DNA from: an uncultured Sulfolobales archaeon
GTDB lineage: Archaea > Thermoproteota > Thermoprotei_A > Sulfolobales > Desulfurococcaceae
Direction: 5' to 3'
Assembly: GCA_938045475.1 (NCBI GenBank)
Contig: CALIML010000020.1
Coordinates: 1-38,335 of the forward strand
Length of the DNA: 38,335 nt
Made by a program: the position numbers and the translations under genes. Every line of letters starts with the position of its first letter. Position 1 is the stretch's first letter. Shown here in pieces: positions 23,573-32,764 of this stretch. The notes beneath the pieces were generated by a model. That model had not been told where the DNA came from and searched no databases. It saw only the letters and a program-made list of their open reading frames with translations.

Positions 23573-24226
23573 TTATCCCTTTAAAACCCTCAGTGAATCA
23601 ACGTTCTTAGCCACGACGAGCAGCTGTAGGCCCGGCGAAAGCTCTAAGTTAGGTTCTTTAGGGATTAATTCTCCATTCTTTAGAAGCCCAACTATCCTAA
23701 TGTCATGATTAATTGCTTCGGCTTCAACGTCCTTAAGTCTTCTCCCAATGTAGGGATCAGCTTCAACGAGAGTTACTAAGAAAACGTATTGATCTTCGAC
23801 GCTGCCCAGCAGCTCAAATGGGTAGTTGATTGAATTAATTATGTGAAGAACTGCTGATGTAATGATCTTTGAGGCATTTATTGGAAAGCCTATGTTCTTC
23901 TCTAGATAAACGCTTTCTAGAGAGCCTTCGTGTATTAGCCCTATCCTCACCGGGACTCCTTTAGTTAAAGCAGTCGTCAATATGAAGTAATTAAGTAAAT
24001 CATCGCGGCAAGCAGCTATCACTATATCCACGTCCTCCATGCTTATTAAACTAATGTAAGTCCTAGGATCTCTAGGATCTACGTCGAGTAAATCTACGTC
24101 AAACTTCAGTACTTCACTGGCTCTCTCCTTATTGCACGCAATCACCTTAATGGAGTGCGCGCGGACATCCATACTGCTCAATACGTAGTTCACTAAGTCA
24201 GTTTCACCAACTATCAGTATATTCAA
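23573..24226 (-). CDS. TrkA-like potassium channel regulator (RCK domain, unusual)
   Basis: Expected to bind a nucleotide and gate TrkH. The 217-residue protein has an RCK_N-type Rossmann domain (residues 1-130) and an RCK_C-type domain (about 140-217, with IGRRLKDVEAE and the closing SPGLQLLVVAKN). The nucleotide loop reads NILIVGETDLVNYV, where the usual second and third glycines of GxGxxG are missing, and the acidic residue after the second strand is replaced by CN. Nucleotide binding may be weak or changed. TTG start. It is followed at three bases by the MscS gene. Confidence 0.8.
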   Translation of the reverse strand: MNILIVGETDLVNYVLSSMDVRAHSIKVIACNKERASEVLKFDVDLLDVDPRDPRTYISLISMEDVDIVIAACRDDLLNYFILTTALTKGVPVRIGLIHEGSLESVYLEKNIGFPINASKIITSAVLHIINSINYPFELLGSVEDQYVFLVTLVEADPYIGRRLKDVEAEAINHDIRIVGLLKNGELIPKEPNLELSPGLQLLVVAKNVDSLRVLKG

Positions 24227-24512
24227 GTCAATCCCTTAGCCTCACATGCTCCTCAATTCAAAAAGGGCGTTTACCCTAAAAAATGTTCTTCACATGAGTG
24301 CTCAGAACCGTTCTGGCCTATCGTTATCTTTCGTTACGCTAGCTTCCCCCGCCACACGTCTGGCATAGGCTCTTCAAACACCTGGACTCTGGGAAATGAA
24401 GCTTACGCTAGTGGAAGCAGTTTCAAAACCCTAGATCTATTCTTAGGAATGCATTCACGCTCCTCCGCATGCAATAAGTGGAGGGCGTGCGATCCCGCAA
24501 CGCCAATGATTG
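24227..24512. other. gene-free gap between the TrkH and TrkA-like genes
   Basis: A 286-base spacer inside an otherwise functionally linked minus-strand group. No frame with a recognisable motif is seen. It contains two similar blocks, GTTACGCTAGCTTCC (from 24336) and CTTACGCTAGTGGAAG (from 24402), but no clear terminator or TATA box. The TrkA-like gene may have its own promoter here, which I could not pin down. Confidence 0.4.
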
Positions 24513-25946
24513 CTACGCTGCTCCCTTTAACGTTTTTCTCCAAGCGAAGTATCCCATAATGCTGGCAATTTGTACGTACTCTAGCCTACCGAGCAGCATG
24601 AGTGTAATGAGAGTTACCTTTACCCCCATCGGTGCCGCGCCAGACGTTATTCCACTACTCAATCCAACACAGCTAGTTGCTGAAACTACTTCAAAGAGAG
24701 AGTCCACGAAGCTATAGCCTTGTGAAGACACTACTAGAGCTCCTACTAAAGCTACTAGTGCCTGAAGAACTATGAATACCAGTGCATTAGATACATCGTC
24801 TTCATCTATTTGAACTCCATCAATAGTCAATACCTTCTTAATGGGAGCTGGCGAAACTACTTTAAGCAACCACAGCTTAAACTTCTTAATGAATATCAGT
24901 AATCTAAGCGCTTTTATCCCTCCACCCGTTGAGAAACTCATAGTCCCAATGAACATGCTTGCTGTAAGCAGTACTTTAGTCGTATCAGATAAGGCTGATA
25001 CAGACCCTATGCTAAACCCCGTTGTAGATATTGCTGAGACATTATTGAAGAAGCCGTTAATGAAGCCCCCCCATAGATCATGCTTATCGTTTAAAATGTA
25101 TGAAGATGCTACAAGAAGGCTCATAAAAATAGCTGTGTAAAGGTATAACCTAAACTCCTCGCTTTCCTTCAATGCCTTAAGCTCCCCTCTATAAACCCTT
25201 ACTAGTAGAGAAAAGTTTAGTGCACCAATGAACATAAAGACTATTACAGTTACGTAAGTAATTGGCGATCTTTCAAAAACTACTTCATACCCACGATCGT
25301 ATGGAGACATGCCTCCAGTAGCTATAGTCGTCATTATGAGGCTTGCCGATTCAAAGATAGTCATGCCAGTGTAGAAATACGCTAGGAATCCTATTGCTGT
25401 AAGAATGGAGTACACCTTAAGCATCTCTATGGCAGTTCTATAGAACGAGGCCTCCAGCTTGAAAGGTCTCTCAGCTACATACACTCTAAGCCCAATTCTA
25501 TAGAAGTATGGGAATATAACTATTGCAAACACCACTATGCCTAACTCACCGCTCCACTGCATAATGCTCCTCCAGATAAGTATTGACGGCCTCATGTAAT
25601 CCAGGTTTCTGAAGACCGTTAAGCCAGTTCCCGTAAAACCACTAACGCTCTCAAAGAAGGCGTCTATGAATGAAACTCCAATGGTTTCATAAATGGCTAC
25701 AGCTGAAATAATTGATGACAGGATCCACGTTAAGTTCACTACAACCATAGACTCAATAACTGTTAGCGGCTCAGCCTCGATAAATGATGAAGCCACGCTG
25801 AGCAGCACAGTAATGATTCCTAAGTATAGAAAGACCATTGGCACATTGTATCCGTAGAGAGGATCGATCATAGTTGGTATAAGCATGAGGAAGCCCAATA
25901 CTCCAAGCACGCTTAATACTGCTTTAACTAACCCCTTTTCATTCAA
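24513..25946 (-). CDS. trkH: TrkH/KtrB-type potassium uptake protein
   Basis: Membrane subunit of a potassium transporter. The 477-residue protein has about ten to twelve hydrophobic segments and four filter repeats in order: SGFTGTGLTVF, TTIATGGMSP, AISTTGFSIG and ATSCVGLSSG, each with the key glycine. The IMQWSGELGIVVFAI pore-helix region follows the first filter. TTG start (25946). It is upstream of the TrkA-like and MscS genes on the same strand. Confidence 0.93.
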   Translation of the reverse strand: MNEKGLVKAVLSVLGVLGFLMLIPTMIDPLYGYNVPMVFLYLGIITVLLSVASSFIEAEPLTVIESMVVVNLTWILSSIISAVAIYETIGVSFIDAFFESVSGFTGTGLTVFRNLDYMRPSILIWRSIMQWSGELGIVVFAIVIFPYFYRIGLRVYVAERPFKLEASFYRTAIEMLKVYSILTAIGFLAYFYTGMTIFESASLIMTTIATGGMSPYDRGYEVVFERSPITYVTVIVFMFIGALNFSLLVRVYRGELKALKESEEFRLYLYTAIFMSLLVASSYILNDKHDLWGGFINGFFNNVSAISTTGFSIGSVSALSDTTKVLLTASMFIGTMSFSTGGGIKALRLLIFIKKFKLWLLKVVSPAPIKKVLTIDGVQIDEDDVSNALVFIVLQALVALVGALVVSSQGYSFVDSLFEVVSATSCVGLSSGITSGAAPMGVKVTLITLMLLGRLEYVQIASIMGYFAWRKTLKGAA

Positions 25947-25976
25947 TGCCTTTCTACACCTAGTCAGTGACTTAAT

Positions 25977-26627
25977 TTAAGTTGTGGATAGAGGTAAAAT
26001 AACTATCTTCTTTGGAGAACTCTCTCTAGCGATCTCTCCACCTAAGTCGAACACTCTTGGAGCCCCGCTAAGTATCAGTGCATCGCTTGAAGCCACCCAT
26101 CCATTGCTTGAACGTAGGAGAAGCTCTTTATCGGCTCTCTGCACTGCAATAACTTCAGCTCCATAGATTCTTTCCCTAAGTAGTTGTGCAAGAAGCCCGC
26201 TATGGCTTACTCCAGCATCGAGAACTATGCTTAAGCGCCGTCCAGCTAAATGATTTACGAGGATTCTTGATGCTATATCTATAAAATCCCTATCTACAAC
26301 TATTGAAGCCTTTTGTTTTATCCCCATTAAGTCCCTTATAAAGCCGTCGTCGCATAAGTACAGCTCTTCTCCATGTAGTGCTGAGTAAACAGTTGTCAAC
26401 ACATTATATCCATCTATTACTACAAGATCTCTCTCTTGAGGAACACCTCTTCTACTAAGTACGCTTCTCACGTAATTCGATGAATGGATGCACCTATAGA
26501 TGATAAGCCTCTCCCTTAGGGACAAGAGGTACTTACTTGAAACTATGTTTAGAGAAGCCTTCTGTGGATATCCTCTATCAAGCAAGTACCTGTAGTCTTT
26601 AGCTGCTTCAATTAGTTCTCTGCGCAA
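25977..26627 (-). CDS. DUF434-family (COG2454) protein
   Basis: Archaeal protein of 216 residues. The N-terminal part, AAKDYRYLLDRGYPQKASLNIVSSKYLLSLRER, matches the DUF434 pattern, and the second half, with DLVVIDGYNVL, SIVLDAGVSHSGLLAQLL and WVASSDALIL, resembles the linked DUF5616 region with aspartates that could bind metal as in PIN-like nucleases. Function unknown. TTG start (26627) overlaps the end of alaS by 16 bases, so it is translated from the same mRNA. Confidence 0.83.
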   Translation of the reverse strand: MRRELIEAAKDYRYLLDRGYPQKASLNIVSSKYLLSLRERLIIYRCIHSSNYVRSVLSRRGVPQERDLVVIDGYNVLTTVYSALHGEELYLCDDGFIRDLMGIKQKASIVVDRDFIDIASRILVNHLAGRRLSIVLDAGVSHSGLLAQLLRERIYGAEVIAVQRADKELLLRSSNGWVASSDALILSGAPRVFDLGGEIARESSPKKIVILPLSTT

Positions 26628-29344
26628 GACCCTATCTCCATTACAGCTTTGACTACAGCTCTCAGTACTTCACTGGAGCTTGCTGAAGCTCTGAATGAAA
26701 CATGATCTTTTTTCCCGCCGCCCTTCACTCCGGGGACGTTCTTTGAGACTTCCCTAAGGACTGAAGTTAAATCAAGCCTACTTGATAAGCTAGCGTGTTC
26801 AGCTATTTCATAATTGCCTTTAGATTCATAGATTACTACAAGGCCTTTTTCAACTAAGTGTAAGATGAGGTCTCTGTAAAGTTTTTCATCACCTATAGTA
26901 TCGACTAAGTGCACTATTTGGAAGCAGTTCGCGCTTATGACCTGTTGCTCAATCTCCTTCGCAACGAGTTTAAATAGAGTTGCTCTATACTTAGCCAAGT
27001 AGTTCCTCAACTCGTCGCGCTCCTTTACGAGAGACTCCAAGTTCTTCTTTAACTGAAGAGGGCTGGATCCAATGATTGAAGAAGCTTCCTCTAAATAGTT
27101 CTCGAGTTCATGGACTATTCTACCGATGTTTGTTCCAGCAACGAATTCAAGCCTCAACACACCGTCCTGTATCCTTCTTGAATCAACTATCTTGATGCAG
27201 CCGACTTCACATGTGTTCTGTAGGTGAGTTCCATAACACGCTTGAGCATCCCAGCCGGGTATTTCAACTATCCTTATGATTGGAGCTATAGTTGGTCCGC
27301 CTTGATAAATCCCTGTGCCAAATTTCCTCTCAGCATTAAACTTACTTAAGTAATGCACTTTAACGCCTATTCTATTATCAATTATGCTGTTAGCTATTTC
27401 CTCGATCTTCCTTAATTCATCCCTGCTTAAGCTTTTATAGTGAGTTATATCCAACCTTGCTTTTTCAACAGTTTTTTCAGCGCCAGCTTGCTTAACGTGT
27501 TCTCCGAGGACCCTCCGGGCAGCTGCTAGAACTATGTGTGTAGCAGTGTGATGTCTCATCAATTTATATCTTCTCAACCAATCTACTTCCCCAATAACTG
27601 ATTCCCCTGGACCGGCTACTGCTGGATTACCTAGCTCGTGGATGATCACGTTGCCCGCTTTCAACACCCTCCTTACATCAGCTCTCCTTCCGTCGCTGAA
27701 GTATATGAAGCCAACATCATGATCTTGGCCTCCGGAAGCGGGGTAGAACAACGTTTGATCAAGGATTAAGAGGTTCCCCTTAACGCCAATAATTTTAGCA
27801 TTGAACTTAGTCTCATAAGGGTATTCGTGAAATAGGGCCTTAGTCTCTGGGAATAGCGATGCCCATTCTAGTAGAGCTGCATCGATTACCTCACGCCCTG
27901 ATACTGCTTGAGAGTGCTTCTTAGCTATGCTAGCATAGAACTCTTTTGGAATAACTACTTGTGCATTAATGCTGAGAGCTCTTTCCCTCACTATTTCAGG
28001 GGGAATGCCGTATGAATCGTAGAGCTCAACCAGCTCCTCCTCAGTTAAGCCGCCTTTCTGAACAATGATCTTATCGATAACCTTCATCCCGCGCTCAAGT
28101 GTATAAACGTACTTCTTTACTTCCTCTGAAACTACTTCAGTAATGTAATTCCTGTGCTCGTAGAACTTGCTGTAAACGTACTTGTCTTTAAAGTAATTAA
28201 TTAGTTCGCTCAATAGTTCCTGGACAATGCTATCCAATTCCCTTAATTCAACTCCAATTAAGTGCATAGTTCTAAGGCTTCTCCTCAAGACTAATCTAGC
28301 TAAGTACCCCTCACCAGTGTTTGAGGGGACAACTCCATCGGATAGCATTAGGAGTAGAGTCCTATAGTGATCTAGCAGCGTGTAGGTCAGGACGTTTTTC
28401 ACTAATGCATTGTAGTACTCCTTTAAGCCCCTCTGAGACAGTAGTTCAAAGAGTTCGTCGAAGCTCCTAGGCCTTGAATCACTGGTTTCATACGCGATCT
28501 TTTTAAGCAGCCCATAGTCTAACTCCTCTAATCCCAGTACATCAAAGAACCTGCTTACTAAATTGCCGTAGGTCGCGTGGAAAGCTGTTGGAGCTTGCTC
28601 CGTAAGCCACGATATTCTCTCCACGCCATAGCCTGTATCAACGATCGTTAACTTCATTGGTTCATATCTGCCGTTCAACGATCTATACTTCATGAAGACC
28701 AACGTAGCTACTTCAAGTCCGTCGACTAAAACTTCGTAAGCAGGCCCAGCATTACCTCCGCCTTCCCACCAGGATGGTTTAAAGGCTATATGCTCAGGCG
28801 GAACCCCTATTTCCTCGCTAAAGAATTCAAAAGCGTACTCTAATGTTTCATCAACCCAGTATATTGATTTACCGGGGCTATTGAATGCGTGGTGCCCCCC
28901 CATTTCAAATGAAGTAAAGTGTCTTCCAAACGTCATGCCTATATAGTCTATGTCTTCGAGCCTAATGCATGGTTGGACTATTACTAGTGGATTGTGCGGA
29001 GGCTCACTCACTCCCTCAGTCACGGCTGGCTGAAAGACTACTATGCTTGCTATAGTTAGGTATAAGTCATCCCTCCACTTAGCTACAACTGGATACGGCT
29101 CTATGTAGCCATGATTATTCTTAGTGAAAAAATCTATGAATGCTCGCCTAGAGTTCTCTACATTTAGTCTTCTAATACTTGGGTAATCGTTGTAGAGGAA
29201 TTCATACTTGCTACACGGTGAATCGGGGCAAGTATCTCTAGGTAGAAGGCTGTAGAATTCTCCGCCGCACACTCTGCACCTGTACTTAGCATAGCCGAGG
29301 GACTCAAGAAACTTACTCGATAACTCCGGCTCACTTACTTTCAA
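26612..29344 (-). CDS. alaS: alanyl-tRNA synthetase
   Basis: Charges tRNA-Ala. From TTG 29344 it has 910 residues, the usual archaeal length. Order: an archaeal N-terminal zinc-like region CRVCGG, class II catalytic core (ENSRRAFIDFFTKNNH, then MTFGRHFTSFEMGGHHAF and WWEGGGNAGPAYEV), the editing domain with HHTATH and CYGTH (C and H ligands), and a DHHA1 tail ending GVKGGGKKDHVSF. The frame extends further upstream (arginine-rich), but that part lies over rpl12; GAGGTT precedes the TTG. It starts 16 bases after the rpl12 stop. Confidence 0.96.
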   Translation of the reverse strand: MKVSEPELSSKFLESLGYAKYRCRVCGGEFYSLLPRDTCPDSPCSKYEFLYNDYPSIRRLNVENSRRAFIDFFTKNNHGYIEPYPVVAKWRDDLYLTIASIVVFQPAVTEGVSEPPHNPLVIVQPCIRLEDIDYIGMTFGRHFTSFEMGGHHAFNSPGKSIYWVDETLEYAFEFFSEEIGVPPEHIAFKPSWWEGGGNAGPAYEVLVDGLEVATLVFMKYRSLNGRYEPMKLTIVDTGYGVERISWLTEQAPTAFHATYGNLVSRFFDVLGLEELDYGLLKKIAYETSDSRPRSFDELFELLSQRGLKEYYNALVKNVLTYTLLDHYRTLLLMLSDGVVPSNTGEGYLARLVLRRSLRTMHLIGVELRELDSIVQELLSELINYFKDKYVYSKFYEHRNYITEVVSEEVKKYVYTLERGMKVIDKIIVQKGGLTEEELVELYDSYGIPPEIVRERALSINAQVVIPKEFYASIAKKHSQAVSGREVIDAALLEWASLFPETKALFHEYPYETKFNAKIIGVKGNLLILDQTLFYPASGGQDHDVGFIYFSDGRRADVRRVLKAGNVIIHELGNPAVAGPGESVIGEVDWLRRYKLMRHHTATHIVLAAARRVLGEHVKQAGAEKTVEKARLDITHYKSLSRDELRKIEEIANSIIDNRIGVKVHYLSKFNAERKFGTGIYQGGPTIAPIIRIVEIPGWDAQACYGTHLQNTCEVGCIKIVDSRRIQDGVLRLEFVAGTNIGRIVHELENYLEEASSIIGSSPLQLKKNLESLVKERDELRNYLAKYRATLFKLVAKEIEQQVISANCFQIVHLVDTIGDEKLYRDLILHLVEKGLVVIYESKGNYEIAEHASLSSRLDLTSVLREVSKNVPGVKGGGKKDHVSFRASASSSEVLRAVVKAVMEIGSCAEN

Positions 29345-29360
29345 AATATTAACCTCTTCA

Positions 29361-29678
29361 CTAACCGAAGAGGGCTGATAGTCCTGCCGACAAGTCTTCT
29401 TCACTAACTTCCTCCTTCTTCTCCTTCTCCTCAGCCTTCTTCTCTTCCCCAACTGGTTGAGGAGATGGAGCAGCAGGTGCTGCAGCGGGCGCTGAAGGAA
29501 GTGCTAGTGCTGTAGAGAGAACTCTATCTATATCGATCTTACTTAAAGCCGCAATTAAAGCCTTTACTCTCACTTCATCTACATCTATTCCAGCTGCCTC
29601 TAGTACCCGCCTTACACTCTCTTCACTAATCTCCTTGCCAGCCGTCTTTAGCAGTAGCGATGCATATACGTACTCCAT
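29361..29678 (-). CDS. rpl12: 50S ribosomal protein L12 (P1-type stalk)
   Basis: Acidic stalk protein that recruits translation factors. 105 residues: a helical dimerisation part [20 protein letters not shown], an alanine/proline hinge [14 protein letters not shown], a charged helix [11 protein letters not shown], and the factor-binding tail [14 protein letters not shown] shared with L10. It has its own TATA-like element (about 29727-29737, minus). Promoter and close spacing suggest alaS is read from here too. Confidence 0.97.
   Translation of the reverse strand: MEYVYASLLLKTAGKEISEESVRRVLEAAGIDVDEVRVKALIAALSKIDIDRVLSTALALPSAPAAAPAAPSPQPVGEEKKAEEKEKKEEVSEEDLSAGLSALFG
29362..29454. repeat. 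direct repeat shared by the 3' ends of rpl12 and rpl10 (copy 1)
   Basis: The last 93 bases of rpl12 are matched by 29770-29868 at the end of rpl10. The two copies look identical apart from an extra TTCTCC in the second. They encode the charged helix and the tail that binds translation factors. Identity at third positions over this length suggests recent gene conversion. Confidence 0.85.
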
Positions 29679-29768
29679 TAACTAAGCACCTCGTACACGT
29701 TAAAGTATCAGAAGCGTAGAGGGATATTTTAAACTTAATCCCAGCGTTAAAAGGTCGCTATAGGAGTT

Positions 29769-30785
29769 TTAACCGAAGAGGGCTGATAGTCCTGCCGACA
29801 AGTCTTCTTCACTAACTTCCTCCTTCTTCTCCTTCTCCTTCTCCTCAGCCTTCTTCTCTTCCCCAACTCGTCGGACTTCTGCTTCAACTTGAACATGCTT
29901 AGCGCCGAGCCCTAGCTCAGGTGCGTGAGGGGCAATAGCTTCTGCTACAGCTATTGCTTTAGCGATCGCTGTCCTTAACACAGCTTCAGCTGTCTCTGGA
30001 GTTACAAAACCTGCTTCGCAAGCTAAAGCTATAGCCGTTAAGTAAGCTTTCCTTATCGATAACTCCAGCACTTCTGGAATAGGCCAGGCTATTTCAGCTG
30101 CTAAAGCAAATGCATTCTTAAATGCTCTTAGAACTTCATCCTCATACTCACCTATGTTGAGGAACAGCTTTTCTCCGTAGATCAGCGTGCCTGAATCATA
30201 TACAGCCTTGATCTTGATTTTCACTTCCTTAAGAGCCATGCCTAGCTTGCGCAATATGCTCGATAACTCTGGCGTAACTCTATCGCCCTTCCTTGCAACA
30301 ACAGTGTCTTTTACAACCCATATTGAATTGCCCTGAGGTCTAACCGGTATCTTTAGCTTACCGAACGTGCTTAGTATAGGCCCGGGAGGAAGCCCTGTGT
30401 TTCCCTCATATATCACTATGTCTGACTCAACTACATCGCCTGGCTTATAGTATGTGTATAGCTTGTTTTCATTCAACGCCATGGCCAACTGAAATGGGTT
30501 CATGTTAGTAAATAAATAGAGGTTCTGTCCCTGAAGCAGCTTAAATAACTCTTCATTCCTCACTCCAGTTTTTTCAAGAGCTATTTCAATAAGTTTCTTC
30601 TTTGCGGCTTTAATGACTATGTTGTTTGAAAAGATCTTTCTAGCCATCTGTATATACGTAGTCGGCAGCCTATCTCTATCAATTATTGCTAAAACCCTGT
30701 GCTTCTTCAAAAGATCCGTTAACTCCGCTACTTCCTCAACCTTCCACAAGGGAATCTTTCTATTAATTGATGAAACCCTAGGCAT
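29769..30785 (-). CDS. rpl10: 50S ribosomal protein L10 (P0, acidic stalk base)
   Basis: Anchors the L12 dimers on 23S rRNA. 338 residues from ATG 30785; GGAG lies eight bases before it, whereas GTG at 30794 is in frame but has the site too close. N-terminal RNA-binding domain (WKVEEVAELTDLLKKHRVLAIID), archaeal insert domain with GLPPGPILSTFGKLKIPVRPQGNSIWV, helical L12-binding segments, and the tail shared with L12. It follows rpl1 by 13 bases. Confidence 0.96.
   Translation of the reverse strand: MPRVSSINRKIPLWKVEEVAELTDLLKKHRVLAIIDRDRLPTTYIQMARKIFSNNIVIKAAKKKLIEIALEKTGVRNEELFKLLQGQNLYLFTNMNPFQLAMALNENKLYTYYKPGDVVESDIVIYEGNTGLPPGPILSTFGKLKIPVRPQGNSIWVVKDTVVARKGDRVTPELSSILRKLGMALKEVKIKIKAVYDSGTLIYGEKLFLNIGEYEDEVLRAFKNAFALAAEIAWPIPEVLELSIRKAYLTAIALACEAGFVTPETAEAVLRTAIAKAIAVAEAIAPHAPELGLGAKHVQVEAEVRRVGEEKKAEEKEKEKKEEVSEEDLSAGLSALFG
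29770..29868. repeat. direct repeat shared by the 3' ends of rpl10 and rpl12 (copy 2)
   Basis: Second copy of the repeat at 29362-29454, six bases longer because of one additional TTCTCC (a Glu-Lys pair in the KEKEK stretch). The flanking sequences of the two genes are not alike, so the repeat ends sharply near the AACT at 29868. Confidence 0.85.
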
Positions 30786-30798
30786 TTCCCCCACTCCT

Positions 30799-31446
30799 TC
30801 AACCGATCTTCATTTTAACTGGAGGGCCCATAGTGGTCTTGACAATGATTTCACCAATGTTCTTATCGTGGTTAGGAAGTTTTGCCTCAATAGCTGAAAT
30901 TACTGCAAGAGCGTTTTCAGCTATATCTCTTGGATCCATGTCCTCAGTCCCTATTCTGCAGCTCACTTGAAGCTGATCCTTGTTTCTAACGTAGACAGCC
31001 CTCTTGTATCTCTCTACGATAGCCGATATCTCTACGTTTACTGGCACAGGCACAGGTACCTTGCCTCTAGGGCCTAGAGCTGGGCCAAGGATTTTTCCAG
31101 CAAGCCCCATTAAATCAGATCTAACTAGAATCCAATTGCATTCGCTCGCTATCTTCTTAGCAGCCTTTCTATCTATTGAAGGCAAGTCTGCTTTTGTTAA
31201 AACTCTATGAGCACCGGCTTCCCTAGCCTTAATAGCCATTTCTCCTTCAGCTACAACACATATTCTTACCTCCTTATTTACATTCTTTGGCAGAAGTATT
31301 GTTTCCCTCACTTTAGCTTCCTGGCTCTTTGGATCAACGTCTTTTAGCACCAGTATTAGCTCTACGCTTTGCTTAAAGTTTCTCTTCGGGGAAGAGCTTA
31401 GCGCATTAGTGATTAGCTTAGTGAGTTCATCCCTTGAAACAGCCAT
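30799..31446 (-). CDS. rpl1: 50S ribosomal protein L1
   Basis: L1-stalk protein of 215 residues; archaeal L1 also represses its own operon by binding the mRNA. It shows FKQSVELILVLKDVD, LGPALGPRGKVPVPVPVN and VKTTMGPPVKMKIG. ATG 31446 is chosen: GGAGGGAGG lies seven bases before it and it follows the rpl11 TGA by one base. An upstream start at 31473 lies inside rpl11. Whether the leader carries the L1-site mimic was not established. Confidence 0.97.
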   Translation of the reverse strand: MAVSRDELTKLITNALSSSPKRNFKQSVELILVLKDVDPKSQEAKVRETILLPKNVNKEVRICVVAEGEMAIKAREAGAHRVLTKADLPSIDRKAAKKIASECNWILVRSDLMGLAGKILGPALGPRGKVPVPVPVNVEISAIVERYKRAVYVRNKDQLQVSCRIGTEDMDPRDIAENALAVISAIEAKLPNHDKNIGEIIVKTTMGPPVKMKIG

Positions 31447-31447
31447 T

Positions 31448-31954
31448 TCAAGCCTCCCTCCATTCATGCTCATACTTGTTCAGCAGTTCATCGTACTTAC
31501 CATCCTCTACCTCCTTTATAACCTCCTTTGGATCCTTTCCTTCAACTGTTACACCTATGCTTCTAGCACTCCCCAGCACGCATTTGAGAGCTTTCCTAAG
31601 AGTTTTAGCAGTCAACTCCCTCTTCTTAATTAAAGCTATCTTAATGGCCTTCTCTAAAGTTATGTCACCCACCTTCTTATTAGCTGGGTCTCCAGACGGC
31701 TCCTTAGCTCCAGCTTCCTTAAGTATGAGAGTTGTAGTTGTTGGAGTACTAACTCTGATTTCATAAGCTTTAGACTCAGTATCAACAATTACTTCTACAG
31801 GCACTGTGAGGCTCTCGAAATCCTTAGTAGCATCATTAATTGCTTTCACAACTTCAGCCAAGTTAAGCCCCAGGGGTGATAGAGCGGGGCCTACTGGAGG
31901 TCCTTGAGCAGCCTTCCCTCCCTCTATGAGTAACCTAATGCTTTTCTTAGGCAT
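31448..31954 (-). CDS. rpl11: 50S ribosomal protein L11
   Basis: Binds the GTPase-associated region of 23S rRNA. 168 residues: N-terminal domain [26 protein letters not shown]-terminal domain with [22 protein letters not shown], the usual conserved ending. ATG 31954 follows GGAGGTTAGC and lies one base after the nusG stop. Confidence 0.97.
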   Translation of the reverse strand: MPKKSIRLLIEGGKAAQGPPVGPALSPLGLNLAEVVKAINDATKDFESLTVPVEVIVDTESKAYEIRVSTPTTTTLILKEAGAKEPSGDPANKKVGDITLEKAIKIALIKKRELTAKTLRKALKCVLGSARSIGVTVEGKDPKEVIKEVEDGKYDELLNKYEHEWREA

Positions 31955-31955
31955 G

Positions 31956-32414
31956 CTAACCTCCCCCAGATCTAACTACTCTTACATAGTCTCCTGGAAC
32001 CTTTATTGTTAAAGGAAACTCCGATTCTAAAATGTTTAGCTCTACATCGTTTTTAGCTCTATCTATGCTAACTACAACTGCCCTCATACCTTTAAAAGGC
32101 CCTGCAATGACTTCAACTAAGTCCCCTTCCTTAATTAACTCTATGGCTGGCTTAGGCTTTATGAACAGTTCTATATCGCTGAAACTCAGCTTGCGCGGAA
32201 CCCCCTTCTTCAAGTACTTCAACTCCTTCGTCACGTTATATATGACTTCAAGACTCGTTGCTTCCACAACTAAATACCCCTTTAGCTCCGGCAATATTGC
32301 TATAGAGTAGATCTCCTGCCTCAAGGCCTTAGAGCGAGACTCAATTAAGAGAGCAGCGTCTAACTCCCTCCCACCCATCACTTTAATTGCGTAATACGTC
32401 GTCTTACTACTCAT
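31956..32414 (-). CDS. nusG: transcription elongation factor Spt5/NusG
   Basis: Binds the RNA polymerase clamp and increases processivity. From ATG 32414 the protein has 152 residues: an NGN domain ([26 protein letters not shown] onward) and a KOW domain with [23 protein letters not shown]. The frame extends upstream to 32465, but that part overlaps secE; the ATG has GGTG eight bases before it. Usual order secE, nusG, rpl11. Confidence 0.95.
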   Translation of the reverse strand: MSSKTTYYAIKVMGGRELDAALLIESRSKALRQEIYSIAILPELKGYLVVEATSLEVIYNVTKELKYLKKGVPRKLSFSDIELFIKPKPAIELIKEGDLVEVIAGPFKGMRAVVVSIDRAKNDVELNILESEFPLTIKVPGDYVRVVRSGGG

Positions 32415-32442
32415 ATCCAAGCACCTTAGGCATTGAAATGGC

Positions 32443-32622
32443 CTAGGACATTTGTGGAAACACAAATGCCGTGAATATAAACCTAATTATGAAAGCTATT
32501 CCACCGACTGCAGCTAGTGCAAGGAAAACCATCTTTAACACCGCTAAATATTCACTCCTTGAAGGCTTGTACGCATAAGCCACGATCTTTGACCAAGCTT
32601 CAACGATCTCCCTTAAGCCCAT
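32443..32622 (-). CDS. secE: preprotein translocase subunit SecE (Sec61 gamma)
   Basis: Small clamp subunit of the SecYE translocon. 59 residues from ATG 32622: amphipathic helix MGLREIVEAWSKIVAYAYKPSRSEYLAVLK, then one membrane segment, VFLALAAVGGIAFIIRFIFTAFVF. The start is uncertain: a TATA-like ATAATTTAATAAAT (about 32666-32680) predicts transcription near 32647, so a leaderless GTG at 32649 or GTG at 32631 is possible. It is first in the secE, nusG, rpl11, rpl1, rpl10 unit. Confidence 0.9.
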   Translation of the reverse strand: MGLREIVEAWSKIVAYAYKPSRSEYLAVLKMVFLALAAVGGIAFIIRFIFTAFVFPQMS

Positions 32623-32764
32623 GGATGTCACTTTCCCACAGCCTACCACTAGGATTTTCGCCGGGATTTATTAAATTATGTGTAGAGAAACAGAGTTCCC
32701 TAATAGTAATTCAGCCGTAGACGGGCACGTGAATGCTGCTCCCCAAGGGGTATAAGCGCTCAAG

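Noticed and set aside
29345-29452. Arginine-rich N-terminal extension of alaS
   Set aside because: It lies wholly over the 3' end of rpl12 in another frame; its composition comes from the rpl12 Glu/Lys-rich repeat. TTG 29344 has a ribosome site and gives the normal length.
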